Origin: Flavobacteriales bacterium
GTDB taxonomy: Bacteria > Bacteroidota > Bacteroidia > Flavobacteriales_D > Sanyastnellaceae
Reading direction: 5' to 3'
Length of the DNA stretch: 64,000 nucleotides
NCBI GenBank assembly: GCA_002862785.1
Contig: PKDZ01000004.1
Location: 1-64,000, forward strand
The notes below the pieces were generated by a model. The model was given only the letters and a program-made list of their open reading frames with translations, did no database searches and was not told where the DNA came from. Shown here in pieces: positions 1 to 9,178 of the stretch. Position 1 is the stretch's first letter. The number at the start of each line of letters is the position of its first letter. Both the position numbers and the translations under genes were made by a program.

Positions 1-1
1 A

Positions 2-355
2 GTCGACGGCATCGAATTTCACGCAGCCGATGTCGGCCGGTTCCTGCTGGACCATCCCGAATACAAGGGCCGCATCGGCACCATCGTGCTCGATCCGCCT
101 CGAAGTGGAATCAGCCCCAAGTCCCTGCGCAAGGTGATCCGGTTGCGGGCCAAACGGATCGTCTACGTCAGTTGCAATCCCGCGACCCAGGCGCGGGACC
201 TGATTGCCCTCCGCGAGGCCGGATACGGGCTCGAGGCCTTCAAGCTCGTGGACCAATTCCCCCACACCGCCCATGTGGAGGCGGTGGCGCTGTTGGAATT
301 CAATCCGGACGCCGTGCAGGGAGACGACGGAAAACCCGAAATTGGCACACCATGA
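2..355 (+). CDS. RNA (uracil-5-)-methyltransferase, TrmA/RlmD family, C-terminal fragment
   Basis: The reading frame is open from the left edge, so the gene is 5' truncated; 117 residues are visible. It carries the SAM-dependent uracil C5 methyltransferase signature DPPRSG followed by YVSCNPATQARD, where the Cys is the catalytic nucleophile that attacks uracil C6. The protein therefore methylates U in tRNA or 23S rRNA. The fragment does not separate TrmA-, RlmC- or RlmD-type specificity, so no symbol is given. Its TGA overlaps the ATG of the next gene (ATGA), which suggests translational coupling. Confidence 0.9.
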   Translation, partial: VDGIEFHAADVGRFLLDHPEYKGRIGTIVLDPPRSGISPKSLRKVIRLRAKRIVYVSCNPATQARDLIALREAGYGLEAFKLVDQFPHTAHVEAVALLEFNPDAVQGDDGKPEIGTP

Positions 356-894
356 GCGCGGACGCCCCCACCCAAGAAGCCGTCATCCTCGATGCCCAGC
401 GCATCGAGCGGTGCATCCAGCGCATCGCCCGCCAGATCCTGGAGGACCATCATGCCGCACCACTCATCGCCATTGCGGCCATCGACGGGCAAGGCACGGT
501 CATGGCCCGGCGCATCGTGGACGCACTCGAAGCCATCTCGGAAAATGCCGTGTCCGGCTTCACGGTGTCACTTGACAAGGACGCCCCGCTCGACCACCCC
601 ATCGTCGTCACGGACCGCCATGGCGATGAATTCGCCGCCGAATCCCTGAACGGAGCCACCATCATCGTGGTCGACGACGTCCTCAACAGCGGGCGGACCC
701 TCCTGCATGCTGTGGCCCACCTCCTGCCCTTCCGGCCCCGCCACATTGCCATGTGTGTGCTGGTGGACCGCATCCACCGGCGTTTCCCAGTGCGTGCTGA
801 TTACGTCGGCATGAGCCTCTCGACCAACCTCAAGGCGCACATCGATGTGCGGCTCAGCGGTCCCGGTCCCGACGAGGCGGTCCTCATGGATTGA
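352..894 (+). CDS. Phosphoribosyltransferase domain protein (PyrR-like)
   Basis: 180 residues starting at the ATG embedded in the upstream stop (ATGA). The PRPP-binding loop of type I phosphoribosyltransferases, VVDDVLNSGRT, is at about residues 106-116, preceded by a hydrophobic strand. Size and motif resemble PyrR (uracil phosphoribosyltransferase/pyrimidine regulator) or a small purine PRTase; the substrate cannot be told from sequence. No pyrimidine operon adjoins it, so a role as RNA-binding attenuator is not supported here. The last 11 bases overlap the convergent shikimate kinase gene. A longer upstream extension in this frame lies inside the methyltransferase gene and is not used. Confidence 0.85.
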   Translation: MSADAPTQEAVILDAQRIERCIQRIARQILEDHHAAPLIAIAAIDGQGTVMARRIVDALEAISENAVSGFTVSLDKDAPLDHPIVVTDRHGDEFAAESLNGATIIVVDDVLNSGRTLLHAVAHLLPFRPRHIAMCVLVDRIHRRFPVRADYVGMSLSTNLKAHIDVRLSGPGPDEAVLMD

Positions 895-1423
895 ACCCCA
901 CCTCGCCCTCGATCAAGCTGCGGACCGACTTCATGCGGTCCTCATCGAAATGCCGCGCATCGACCGTGATGTGCGCCTGACCATAAGCGTCTTCCCGGCC
1001 GCCGAGGTGGTCTGTCACGAAGGCGGACAATTCCTCATCGGCAATGCCGGCAATGAGGGGACGTTGGTCGGCCCGACCGCGCAGCCTCTCCACGAGGTCC
1101 TCGGCAGGCATCTTCAGATAGACCACCGTCCCGTGCTCCTTCATGAAGGCCATGTTGTCTCCATGACAGGGTGTGCCCCCGCCCGTGGAAATCAACATCC
1201 GAGGGTGGTCTGCCACCAGTTCGCGCAAGAGGTCTTGCTCCAACGCCCGAAACCCCTCCTCTCCCCGCTGGTCAAAGAGGGCATTGATGCTGCACTCATG
1301 CCGCCGGCGCAATTCCGCATCCGTGTCGAGGAACGGCAGCTCCATGAGGCGGGCCAGGCGGGAGCCACTCGTGCTCTTTCCAACCCCCATATAGCCGACC
1401 ACAAAGACGCGCAATGGCTCCAT
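884..1423 (-). CDS. aroK: Shikimate kinase
   Basis: 179 residues, the normal AroK length. It phosphorylates shikimate at the 3-OH with ATP in the chorismate pathway, in the cytosol. Visible features: P-loop GYMGVGKST (residues 10-18); the shikimate-binding DTD (33-35), Arg in GFRALE (about 59) and GGG (81-83); and the lid arginine in the RADQRPL stretch (about 117-122). A TACCTTTG promoter element ends only 4 nt before the ATG, so the mRNA may be leaderless. Convergent with and slightly overlapping the phosphoribosyltransferase gene. Confidence 0.95.
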   Translation of the reverse strand: MEPLRVFVVGYMGVGKSTSGSRLARLMELPFLDTDAELRRRHECSINALFDQRGEEGFRALEQDLLRELVADHPRMLISTGGGTPCHGDNMAFMKEHGTVVYLKMPAEDLVERLRGRADQRPLIAGIADEELSAFVTDHLGGREDAYGQAHITVDARHFDEDRMKSVRSLIEGEVGFNP

Positions 1424-1427
1424 TCTA

Positions 1428-1435
1428 CAAAGGTA
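1428..1435 (-). promoter_or_regulatory. Bacteroidota -7 element (TACCTTTG) of aroK
   Basis: Exact match to TAnnTTTG on the minus strand. Its last base is 4 nt from the aroK ATG, which leaves almost no room for a 5' UTR. No clear -33 TTG was identified. Confidence 0.6.
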
Positions 1436-1477
1436 CGGCCCGGCCGAACCGATCCTGGATTGGGGGCTACACGCCCT

Positions 1478-2095
1478 TCAGACCACGTCGACCTCGAACA
1501 TCGTGCGGCCTTCAAGGCGGCCTTCGAGGCGGTCACCGGACTGCACGGGCCCGACGCCAGCCGGCGTGCCCGTGAACAGGAGATCGCCCGTCTTCCACGT
1601 GCTGTACTTCGACACGTTGGCGATGAGGGCATCCACCGGAAAGAGCATCTCCGCCGTGCTTCCCGACTGGACTGTCTCCCCGTTTTTCAGCAGGCTGAAG
1701 GTCAAGTTTTGAATGTCGCCTCCGAGCTCCTCGATGGGAACGAATTCCCGGGACACCACGGCCGAACCATCGAACGCCTTGGCCTTTTCCCAAGGCTTGC
1801 CGGCGGCCTTGAGAGCGGACTGCACGTCCCGCGCGGTGAAATCGAGGCCGAGTCCGACGGTGGTGTAGCAACGTCCGGCGTGTTCCTTCCCGATCCACTT
1901 GGCTGCCCGGTCCATCCGCACAATCACCTCCACCTCGAAGTGGCAATCCTCCGTCCACTCGGGAATGGCAAAAGGATGGTCCTTGTGGAGAATGGCGCTC
2001 TCCGGCTTGAAGAAGAAGAGCGGTTCGGACGGAACGGCATTGCCGAGCTCCGCAGCGTGCTGCGCATAGTTTCGGCCGATGCAGACGATTTTCAT
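1478..2095 (-). CDS. Fumarylacetoacetate hydrolase family protein (acylpyruvase-like)
   Basis: 205 residues starting at ATG 2095 (MKIVCIGRNY), the typical start of short single-domain FAH proteins such as acylpyruvases; an in-frame upstream extension to 2188 overlaps the neighbouring gene and is rejected. The metal-binding HFEVEV acidic motif, a KAFDGSAVV substrate-loop segment and the C-terminal GDLLFTGTPAGVGPV motif are present. The family hydrolyses or decarboxylates 2-oxo/diketo acids with Mg2+ or Mn2+; the substrate is not predictable. A CACCTTTG element (one mismatch to TAnnTTTG) ends 4 nt before the start. Confidence 0.88.
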   Translation of the reverse strand: MKIVCIGRNYAQHAAELGNAVPSEPLFFFKPESAILHKDHPFAIPEWTEDCHFEVEVIVRMDRAAKWIGKEHAGRCYTTVGLGLDFTARDVQSALKAAGKPWEKAKAFDGSAVVSREFVPIEELGGDIQNLTFSLLKNGETVQSGSTAEMLFPVDALIANVSKYSTWKTGDLLFTGTPAGVGPVQSGDRLEGRLEGRTMFEVDVV

Positions 2096-2099
2096 GAAG

Positions 2100-2107
2100 C
2101 AAAGGTG
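2100..2107 (-). promoter_or_regulatory. Probable -7 element (CACCTTTG) of the FAH-family gene
   Basis: One mismatch to TAnnTTTG and the same 4-nt distance to the ATG as at aroK. The shared geometry makes it more credible than the mismatch alone would. Confidence 0.4.
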
Positions 2108-2136
2108 ACGCACGCGGGAGGAATCCCGCCTCGGAG

Positions 2137-3252
2137 TCAATCGACCAGCAGCCGAACCTCCACCCGGCGGTCGAATGCTCCGCCCCATTCAGGCCGGCTT
2201 TCACCGAAGTGGGCGGAGGCCACCCGCTCGGGAGACACTCCGCGTTCCAGAAGGTAATAACGCACCACTTGGGCCCGGCGGCGGCTGAGTTCCATGTTGG
2301 TCCGCTCACTGCCCGTCGCATCGCTGTGCCCGGTGACGAGCACCCGAAGATCCGGTCGGGCCGCCATCCATTCCACAAGCGTATTGAGCGAATACTCCGC
2401 GCTCAGGCCCAGCGCCGCACTGCCTTCAGGAAACGACAGGGTGAACGACTCCGGCAAGCCCCCGGGGAACATCGTTCGGCCACCAGGTGACCATCCTCCA
2501 TCCGGACCGGCAGTGGGAAATCCGCCTCCAGACACGCCGCCTCCCGGCGGTCGGGGTGTTCCCCCTCGTTCCAGGGCCTCGACGCGGCCGATGAGCTCCC
2601 GGATGGCCCCTTCCAAGGCGCGGAGGGCGTCGTCATCCGGATTGGTGCTGGAACCACCCCCCAGCCCATCCAAGCTGCTCTCGTCCCGCGCACCGCCTCC
2701 AAAATCGGGCAGGGGCTCAGGACTCAACGGGTCACTGCCCCCTTGAAGATCCTCCCAATCCCGGGCGAGATCCGACCGGGTTCGAACCTCTCCGGACAGG
2801 AACCCATTGGCATAGACCCCGACGTCCATGGCCACCAGAATCATCACGTCCTGAATGGCCCGCTCCACTTCGTAATACCGCCAGTCCTCTTCAGTCCACC
2901 CACGGGGCGTAGAAGACAGGGTCTGACCATCGAGTTCGGAAATTCCCTCTGTGACGCGGGCGGAGAACCGCCGGAACTCACCGATTCCCCCTTCGAAATA
3001 GTACGGCGCCGAAGCCCGGACCACATCACGCATGGTTTTGAGCAAGCGGTTGGGCGAGGTCCGCAGGCGAATCCGGTTGCCCTCCGGCACCACTTCGGCC
3101 TGAAGGCGCGCCTCGAGCACCTCCACCACAAGTTCGCGGTACCGCTCGACCGCTTGGCCATCGGCCTCCTGCGCCCAGGCTGTGAGCCCCCCGAGGAGCC
3201 CGCACGACAGGACCATCACAACCTTCAGGAAACCAGAAAGATGGCAGGGCAT
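2137..3252 (-). CDS. Secreted/outer-membrane OmpA-family protein
   Basis: 371 residues. The N-terminus has a signal peptide (hydrophobic stretch about 9-24, AWAQ cleavage site about 25-28). Residues about 30-190 are a domain I cannot name. A low-complexity Gly/Pro-rich linker (about 235-270) follows. The last ~110 residues are an OmpA-like peptidoglycan-binding domain, with VTGHSDATGS and the terminal FDRRVEVRL motif. Such proteins tie the outer membrane to the cell wall. It lies 59 bp downstream of the sugar transferase gene on the same strand. The N-terminal domain has no recognised function. Confidence 0.85.
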   Translation of the reverse strand: MPCHLSGFLKVVMVLSCGLLGGLTAWAQEADGQAVERYRELVVEVLEARLQAEVVPEGNRIRLRTSPNRLLKTMRDVVRASAPYYFEGGIGEFRRFSARVTEGISELDGQTLSSTPRGWTEEDWRYYEVERAIQDVMILVAMDVGVYANGFLSGEVRTRSDLARDWEDLQGGSDPLSPEPLPDFGGGARDESSLDGLGGGSSTNPDDDALRALEGAIRELIGRVEALERGGTPRPPGGGVSGGGFPTAGPDGGWSPGGRTMFPGGLPESFTLSFPEGSAALGLSAEYSLNTLVEWMAARPDLRVLVTGHSDATGSERTNMELSRRRAQVVRYYLLERGVSPERVASAHFGESRPEWGGAFDRRVEVRLLVD

Positions 3253-3311
3253 GGCAGCCCGAATTTAACTCATTACGAAGTCGTCTTCGGCACCGTCGAC
3301 GAAGCGGTGCC

Positions 3312-4787
3312 TCACTTTCCTCGGCCGCGGAGCACAATCCAGACGGTGTAGGCCAGAATCTTGATGTCCAGGCTGAGGGACATGTTCTCCATGTAGATCA
3401 GGTCGAACCGGAGCCGCTGAACCATCTGGTCCACGTTCTCGGCGTACCCATACTTGACTTGCCCCCAGGACGTGATGCCGGGTCGGACCTTTTGCAAATG
3501 CCGGTAATGCGGTGCCTGTTGGGAAATGAGATCGATGTAGTGCTGCCGTTCGGGCCGCGGACCGACCAGGGACATCTCCCCGACGAGCACATTGTAGAAC
3601 TGGGGCAGCTCATCCAGCCGGGATTTTCGGAGGAACCGACCGAGCGGTGTGATGCGCGGATCGTTGTCCCGGGAAAGCTGGGGGCCCTGCTCCTCCGCAT
3701 TGGTGTACATGGAGCGAAACTTGTGGATGGTGAAGGGACGTCCCCAACGGCCGACCCGCTCCTGATGGAACAGCACCGGCCCGGTGGATCCCAACTTGAC
3801 ACCGATGGCGATGCACAGGAGGAGCGGCATGAGGAGCACGAGGGCGAGGGCGCTGGCCACCACGTCGATGGCCCGTTTGACGGCCACCTGCCATGACGGC
3901 ATGATGTCCCGGCGGATGGCGATGAGCGGAGCGCCGAACAGGCTTTGCATCCGGACCGACCCAGAAAGGATGTCATAGATGTCAGGAACAATCTTCACCC
4001 CCACCCCGAGTCCCTCGAGCTCGCCCATGATGGCCTCCAACTCCCCGTGGTCCGAACTCCGGATGGCCAGGATGACCTCTTCCACCTCCTGCTCCCGGAT
4101 GAGCGTCGCCAATTCGCCAATGGCCCCGACACAGGGAATGCCGTCGAGGGCCCGATCCTCCTCGTTCCCCACGCGCACGACGCCGATAAACCGGAATCCG
4201 GGACTGCGCCGGAGTGCGCGAATCTCGCGGACCATCTCCGCCGCCCGCTCATTGCACCCGACGACGAGGGTATTGAACGCAATCTCCCCGCGGTGAACCC
4301 GCTTGACCGTCCGCGTCGTCAGCGGAAGGCGAAGGGCCAACACGGCCAGCATCTGTGCTCCGAACAGCACGAGCAGGGACTGGTAATACTGCGTGTAGGT
4401 GCTGATCTGGTCGTCCAGGATGAGCACGAAGAAGAGGGTCAGGGAGCCAAGCAGGGTCACCCAGAGGACCTGACCCACCTCCTGGGACCGGTGCCGCCGG
4501 AAGGGTTCCGAATGCATGCCGGCGAGGCCGTACAGGCCAATCCAGAACATGGGCACGAACACCGTCCCAAACAGGAAATTGCCGTCTTCCAACAACCGCG
4601 TGGGAAACCAGGTCTCGAGATAGGCCGGGGCCAACTCCAAGGATCGCTTCCGGAAAAGGAAAAGGGTCGTCCAGGCGACCACCGAGGCGAGCCCGTCCCC
4701 CAGCACATACCGCAGCCCAGCCCAGCGCCTGGCCGAGGCAGTGATGGGTTTGGCCGTATCGGCCAGTGCGGCGGGATCGGGGAGCAT
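3312..4787 (-). CDS. Polyprenyl-phosphate sugar-1-phosphate transferase (exopolysaccharide initiating glycosyltransferase)
   Basis: 491 residues from ATG 4787, immediately after the upstream lipoprotein gene (2-nt gap); a longer in-frame start at 4937 would run through that gene. Four predicted membrane helices lie in the first ~165 residues, then a cytosolic CoA-binding-like domain (about 170-290), a fifth membrane segment at about 300-325, and a C-terminal bacterial sugar transferase domain. The last shows KRAIDV, FHQERVGR, KFRSMY, SRLDELPQ and GPRPE. It transfers a sugar-1-phosphate to undecaprenyl phosphate to start capsule, exopolysaccharide or O-antigen synthesis (WbaP/CpsE class). No polysaccharide cluster adjoins it. 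Confidence 0.93.
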   Translation of the reverse strand: MLPDPAALADTAKPITASARRWAGLRYVLGDGLASVVAWTTLFLFRKRSLELAPAYLETWFPTRLLEDGNFLFGTVFVPMFWIGLYGLAGMHSEPFRRHRSQEVGQVLWVTLLGSLTLFFVLILDDQISTYTQYYQSLLVLFGAQMLAVLALRLPLTTRTVKRVHRGEIAFNTLVVGCNERAAEMVREIRALRRSPGFRFIGVVRVGNEEDRALDGIPCVGAIGELATLIREQEVEEVILAIRSSDHGELEAIMGELEGLGVGVKIVPDIYDILSGSVRMQSLFGAPLIAIRRDIMPSWQVAVKRAIDVVASALALVLLMPLLLCIAIGVKLGSTGPVLFHQERVGRWGRPFTIHKFRSMYTNAEEQGPQLSRDNDPRITPLGRFLRKSRLDELPQFYNVLVGEMSLVGPRPERQHYIDLISQQAPHYRHLQKVRPGITSWGQVKYGYAENVDQMVQRLRFDLIYMENMSLSLDIKILAYTVWIVLRGRGK

Positions 4788-4789
4788 GG

Positions 4790-5683
4790 TCAATAGGTCA
4801 AGATGCGCACATTGTCGAGTCCGACGGTGCCTGTGGACCGGCCGGATTGGAGAAAGCACTCGAAGTATACCTCGAAATGGTCCGCTGAGCCTTGCGCCGT
4901 CACGAGCGGAGCCAAGTCGATGTAAATCTTGTTCCACTCCGGGTCCACCCCGTCATCGGTCGCCGTCAGGACCATCGCGGGGTGCTGCCACTCCTGGCCA
5001 TTCCGAAAGCCGAACAGACCGACCGCGAAGGGCTGGTCACACCGGTAGTCCATCTCGAGAAAGGCCGGGGCCCCGTTCTGCAACTCGTATTCCTGTTCTA
5101 CCGTCCGAACCCGCACGGCTTCAGCCCCCACGGACACCTCGATCCGGCCCGATTCGTCCCCCTCAAACACCTGGCCCTCCGCATCCACCCGCTGCAAGCC
5201 GACACCTCCGATCATGGAACCAAAGACATTGGACGTCTCGAAATCCTCCACCCGGAGCAGGCGGACGTCCTCCACCAGTCCGATTTCGGGCGACACGGTG
5301 TCCCGCATGCCCGGGTCGGGAAAGTTCAACTGCTCGTAGGCCGTGAAGAAGGGATAGGGTGCCCTGCGATCGCTCAGGCCATTCTCCCGGATGCCCGCCA
5401 ACAGACGCACTTCGCCATCCTGCGTGTCCTCCGGCAGGAGAGGAACCACAGCGGGGAGGGGAAACACCCCCACCACATCGGTGGCACTGTACACCCACAG
5501 GTCGGTGATGTTGGAGGATGCCGTGCCCTGGATCTCCGTGGGCACGAAGGCCACATCCGGAACGATCAAGTAGCGGGGAATGTCCTGTTCGTCTCCCAAA
5601 AGAGAGCAGCCCCACAAGCCCAGGATGACCAGGACCAATTGAAGGGGCTTCAGGCTGAGTTGTGCGATGCGATCAATCCGCAT
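4790..5683 (-). CDS. Probable lipoprotein of unknown function
   Basis: 297 residues from ATG 5683 (MRIDRIAQLS). A hydrophobic segment ends in LGLWGC, a lipobox with the lipidated Cys at about residue 26, so the mature protein is probably membrane-anchored facing periplasm or outside. The rest is a soluble, mostly beta-type sequence; the C-terminal half resembles a jelly-roll/discoidin-like fold (for example VGLDNVRILTY at the end, as in CBM-like modules), but this is inference. It is directly upstream of the sugar transferase and probably co-transcribed, suggesting an envelope role. No specific family recognised. Confidence 0.75.
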   Translation of the reverse strand: MRIDRIAQLSLKPLQLVLVILGLWGCSLLGDEQDIPRYLIVPDVAFVPTEIQGTASSNITDLWVYSATDVVGVFPLPAVVPLLPEDTQDGEVRLLAGIRENGLSDRRAPYPFFTAYEQLNFPDPGMRDTVSPEIGLVEDVRLLRVEDFETSNVFGSMIGGVGLQRVDAEGQVFEGDESGRIEVSVGAEAVRVRTVEQEYELQNGAPAFLEMDYRCDQPFAVGLFGFRNGQEWQHPAMVLTATDDGVDPEWNKIYIDLAPLVTAQGSADHFEVYFECFLQSGRSTGTVGLDNVRILTY

Positions 5684-5817
5684 GGTTCTGGTCGATGGGG
5701 CCAGCATTCCAAATCTGCAATGCTCGCGCAATCAAGCGTTCAACGTCGCTCTCTCCTCCCGTGGTATCCGAGGAGGACCTGGAGTTTTCCACAGTCCCAA
5801 AAGTGGACAGGCCAGCG

Positions 5818-8337
5818 TCAGCGGATGATGAGCACATGGCCGCTCTTGCGCTCGATGCGCCTCACCCTGGAGGTGGGGTCCCGGAAGGTCAATTGATACG
5901 CGTACATCCCGTCCCGGACGTAATACAGCTTCTCATCGAGTGGCCGGTTGTCGGCGCGGTGGCCTCCCGTCCAGTACTCCTCGGGGTTCTCCGTTTCCCA
6001 GATGAGCGCCCCCCAGCGGTCGAAGATCTTGAGGGCATATTCCTCCGGCTCACAGTCGAGCGTGGGTCGCCAAGCATCGTTGATCAGGTCACCATCCGGC
6101 GTGAACGCGCTTGGGGCAAAGACCAAGCAACCACAGGGCACCTCGACCACAGACACCGTGTCGGATACGCTCCCGCAATCGGTGGTGTGGGTTGCGATGT
6201 AGGTGCCCGCCTCGTTGACCTGGCGCGAGGGACCGGTCAGCCCATCGTTCCACAGCACCGGATCCGGCACCCCGGTCTCGAGGTAGACCACTTGGTCGAG
6301 GCAGAACTCAACGACCTCCGGCAGCCCCATCTGGGGCAGGGCGCCGGACGGCACGACGATGCCCACGGACACCGGACATCCCGAGCTCGCGGACACCGCT
6401 TCAGCGAAATAAACACCGGGCTCGGTCACGGTGAGTCCACCCTGGAGCTGCGGTTCCCCGTCGAGGGTCCAATCGGTCCACCCGTCCGGGAAGGGCACAA
6501 AGGCAAATTCACCGGGACAGAGGGCCCCCACTTCGATGCTGGGCGCCTCGACCGGCTCGACCGTGACCCACGTGCTGTCGCTGCCCACGCAACCCGGCAG
6601 GACGGTCACGGTCACGCCAATCCAACCGGGTGTATCGCCCTGCCATTGCCAGCCGGTGCTCCCATCCGACCACAGCGGGTCGGCCACACCGACCAGCGGC
6701 TCGAGGTCCAGCTCGAGCTGATCCGAACCGCACAGGATCGCGCTGTCCGGCAGCTCGGGGGATGGCTCTTCCAGGACGGCCACGGCGATGGTAAGCTCCT
6801 CCTCCACGCCACAGACATCCGTGACGGTGGCGGTGTACTCGGTGGTCGTCACGGGGGACGCTGCGGGCTGGATGACCGCGGCGTCATCCAACCCCTCGAT
6901 CGGAGACCACACCACCGTGGAGGTCGGGTCCATGTTCAGGTCCAAGGTCACGGACTGTCCGGTGCAGATGGCCACTGCCTGGGACAATGTGGCCGGTGAA
7001 GGGTCGATCAGACCCACCGTCACGGTCGCCTCGAGGGCGCACCCCGTCGTGGCATCCTGTGCCGTGATCACGGCCTCTCCAGCCGTGGCGAGCCAGCCGT
7101 CGGGCATGGGCACCCCGTTGACTGCCCAATCGGTGCCTTCCTCCGGCCATGCAATGAGCCACTCTTCTTCCGCACAGAGGTCTGGCGCTTCGGGCAGGTC
7201 GAGGTCCCACGCCGACAGGGCCACCACCCACGTGCTGTCCGTTCCGGAACACCCTTCGGCGCTTTCCACCGCCACCCCTTGCCAGCCGGCCTCGGTTCCC
7301 GTCCATTCGGCGGTCTGCGTGCCGTCCGTCCACAGGATGGACGCAGCGTCCGCCGGGGCCTGGGCTTCCAGCGTGACCTCCTCCCCGGGGCAGAACTCCA
7401 CCTCCTCGGGAAGGCTGGGCTCCGGCACATCCCACACTTCGACCAGCGTTTCGGCGGTGAGGGTCTCGCCACAGACGTCGGTCCAAGTGGCCGTGTAGAA
7501 GGTCGTCTCCTCAGGCTGCGCCTCGGTGATCGCCGAATTTGGATTGGTCAGCCCTTCGACCGGACTCCACGACACCGACCCTTCCTCGGTCGACTGCAGC
7601 ACCAATTGCACCCCACCTCCGGCACAGAATCCGTGCTCGGGAGGCAGTCCCACGGCCGAGGACGTGATGCAGACCGACTGCTGGTTGCTGGACCCGCCGG
7701 TGGAGCCGGTAAAGCCCCACCATACATCGGATTGGCCATTGAAGATGTCCCCCACGATGTCCTCTTGGAGGACCAAGCGCTGCTCACAGTCGAAGTAGAA
7801 CCGCATGATTTGCTGCACGGGATCCCATTCGAGCTTGAACTGGTGCGGCTGGCCGTCCTCGATGTTGGCTCCGTCCAAGCGGGCGGACACGGGACCGGCG
7901 AGGTTGAAATACGGGGCCGTGTGCAGGTTGACCCCATCCCGGAGAAAGGCCACGTGGTCCGCCACCGGATCGCCCACGTCAACATTCTGCCAGGTGTCGA
8001 TTTCCACCCCGAAACTGGGGTTGAACCCCTCGAAGCCCAAGCCTCCTCCGGCCACGCCAATGGCAGCGGGCCCGACGGACTGCATCACGAAAACGATGCC
8101 GTCGGCTCCGTCGGCGTCCGCGCTGCCCAGTTCCACGTCCACATTGATGATGAACGGCTGCGTGAGGTCGAGCTGGTCATTGAACCAGACCGCGCCCAGT
8201 TCCCATTCGTTGTTGTCGGTGATCTGGTAGCAATCCCCACCCAGATTGGAGGCGTCACCCACAAAGGAGCAGACGGGCTGCGCCAAGAGGGTCCCCAGGC
8301 TGCAGAGCACAAGGAGGATGACCAAGGCAAGGCGCAT
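5818..8337 (-). CDS. Large secreted protein: L-type lectin-like domain, PKD/Ig-like repeats, gliding-motility-type T9SS C-terminal domain
   Basis: 839 residues from ATG 8337 (MRLALVILLVL, signal peptide ending at LLAQ). Residues about 20-225 look like a bacterial L-type lectin domain (GADGIVFVMQS, FGVEIDTWQN). Several repeated ~85-residue Ig/PKD-like modules follow, each with the pattern CPGE/CTGQ...WTDG/WSDG...DSTWV. The last ~95 residues are a gliding-motility-associated C-terminal domain (FAPSAFTPDGDLIND, KIFDRWGALIWE, GMYAYQLTF), a T9SS sorting signal. Likely a surface adhesin that binds glycans. A TTTCTTTG element ends 4 nt before the ATG. Confidence 0.9.
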   Translation of the reverse strand: MRLALVILLVLCSLGTLLAQPVCSFVGDASNLGGDCYQITDNNEWELGAVWFNDQLDLTQPFIINVDVELGSADADGADGIVFVMQSVGPAAIGVAGGGLGFEGFNPSFGVEIDTWQNVDVGDPVADHVAFLRDGVNLHTAPYFNLAGPVSARLDGANIEDGQPHQFKLEWDPVQQIMRFYFDCEQRLVLQEDIVGDIFNGQSDVWWGFTGSTGGSSNQQSVCITSSAVGLPPEHGFCAGGGVQLVLQSTEEGSVSWSPVEGLTNPNSAITEAQPEETTFYTATWTDVCGETLTAETLVEVWDVPEPSLPEEVEFCPGEEVTLEAQAPADAASILWTDGTQTAEWTGTEAGWQGVAVESAEGCSGTDSTWVVALSAWDLDLPEAPDLCAEEEWLIAWPEEGTDWAVNGVPMPDGWLATAGEAVITAQDATTGCALEATVTVGLIDPSPATLSQAVAICTGQSVTLDLNMDPTSTVVWSPIEGLDDAAVIQPAASPVTTTEYTATVTDVCGVEEELTIAVAVLEEPSPELPDSAILCGSDQLELDLEPLVGVADPLWSDGSTGWQWQGDTPGWIGVTVTVLPGCVGSDSTWVTVEPVEAPSIEVGALCPGEFAFVPFPDGWTDWTLDGEPQLQGGLTVTEPGVYFAEAVSASSGCPVSVGIVVPSGALPQMGLPEVVEFCLDQVVYLETGVPDPVLWNDGLTGPSRQVNEAGTYIATHTTDCGSVSDTVSVVEVPCGCLVFAPSAFTPDGDLINDAWRPTLDCEPEEYALKIFDRWGALIWETENPEEYWTGGHRADNRPLDEKLYYVRDGMYAYQLTFRDPTSRVRRIERKSGHVLIIR

Positions 8338-8353
8338 GCGGCAAAGAAACGAC

Positions 8354-8382
8354 GAAGGCCAGGCTTGCGTTGCCCGGCCTTT
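8354..8382 (-). terminator. Possible terminator hairpin downstream of the fsa gene
   Basis: Inverted repeat GAAGGCCAGGC / GCCCGGCCTTT with a 7-nt loop, in the gap between the aldolase stop and the next minus-strand start. The trailing minus-strand sequence has only a short T-rich stretch, so efficiency is uncertain. Confidence 0.4.
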
Positions 8383-8411
8383 CGTTGATTGTGTCACTGT
8401 CGTTCGTGGAC

Positions 8412-9080
8412 TCAAGCAGGAACGGCACCGGCTGCTTTGGCGTGGTCCGCGAGGAACTTCTCGAGACCGCTGTCGGTGAGCGGGTGCTTGAGCAGGCCCT
8501 TGATGGCGGACAGCGGGCCGGTCATGACGTCAGCGCCGATCTGGGCGCACTCGATGACGTGCATGGTGTGGCGGACGGAAGCGGCCAGAATTTCCGTCTT
8601 GAACATGTAGTTGTCGTAGATGCCGCGGATTTGGGAGATGAGCTGCAGGCCATCGGTCGAAATGTCGTCGAGACGGCCGATGAAGGGGCTCACGTAGTCG
8701 GCGCCGGCCTTGGCGGCGAGCAGGGCCTGTCCGGCTGAAAAGACGAGGGTGCAGTTGGTCCGGATGCCCTTGTCGGAGAAGTAGCGCAGGGCCTTGACAC
8801 CGTCCTCAATCATGGGCACCTTGACCACGATGTTGTCGTGCAGGGCCGCCAGCTCCTCGCCCTCGCGCACCATGTCCTCGAAGTTCGTGCTGATGACCTC
8901 GGCGCTAACATCGCCATCTACAATGTTGCAGATGTCGACGTAGTGCTGGCGGACGGCGCCATCGCCGGAAATGCCCTCTTTGGCCATCAGGCTCGGATTG
9001 GTGGTCACACCGTCGAGCACGCCGAGGGCTTCGGCTTCGCGGATTTGGTCGAGGTTGGCGGTATCGATGAAGAACTTCAT
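8412..9080 (-). CDS. fsa: Fructose-6-phosphate aldolase / transaldolase-like protein
   Basis: 222 residues, the length of the short Fsa/TalC subfamily. Conserved elements: MKFFIDTAN start, TTNPS (26-30), and the Schiff-base lysine in VKVPM (Lys87), with the [11 protein letters not shown] segment downstream. It catalyses reversible aldol cleavage or transfer of fructose-6-phosphate/sedoheptulose phosphates; whether it acts as aldolase or transaldolase cannot be decided from sequence. Transcribed alone from a TAAGTTTG element 19 nt upstream, and followed by a weak hairpin. Confidence 0.93.
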   Translation of the reverse strand: MKFFIDTANLDQIREAEALGVLDGVTTNPSLMAKEGISGDGAVRQHYVDICNIVDGDVSAEVISTNFEDMVREGEELAALHDNIVVKVPMIEDGVKALRYFSDKGIRTNCTLVFSAGQALLAAKAGADYVSPFIGRLDDISTDGLQLISQIRGIYDNYMFKTEILAASVRHTMHVIECAQIGADVMTGPLSAIKGLLKHPLTDSGLEKFLADHAKAAGAVPA

Positions 9081-9099
9081 GGGGTCGGGGATCGTGAGG

Positions 9100-9107
9100 C
9101 AAACTTA
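9100..9107 (-). promoter_or_regulatory. -7 element (TAAGTTTG) of fsa
   Basis: Exact TAnnTTTG match on the minus strand, ending 19 nt before the ATG at 9080, in the 98-bp intergenic gap. Confidence 0.55.
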
Positions 9108-9178
9108 GCCGCCACCCCACTCTATGACCGCAGGAATGCGCTCCGGTTTGTCCACGTTGAATCCCGGTTCCATCCGAG

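Noticed and set aside
845-2257. Long plus-strand reading frame of 470 codons over aroK and the FAH gene
   Set aside because: It is antisense to two genes with complete family motifs; its translation shows no domain. GC-rich codon usage keeps such shadow frames open.
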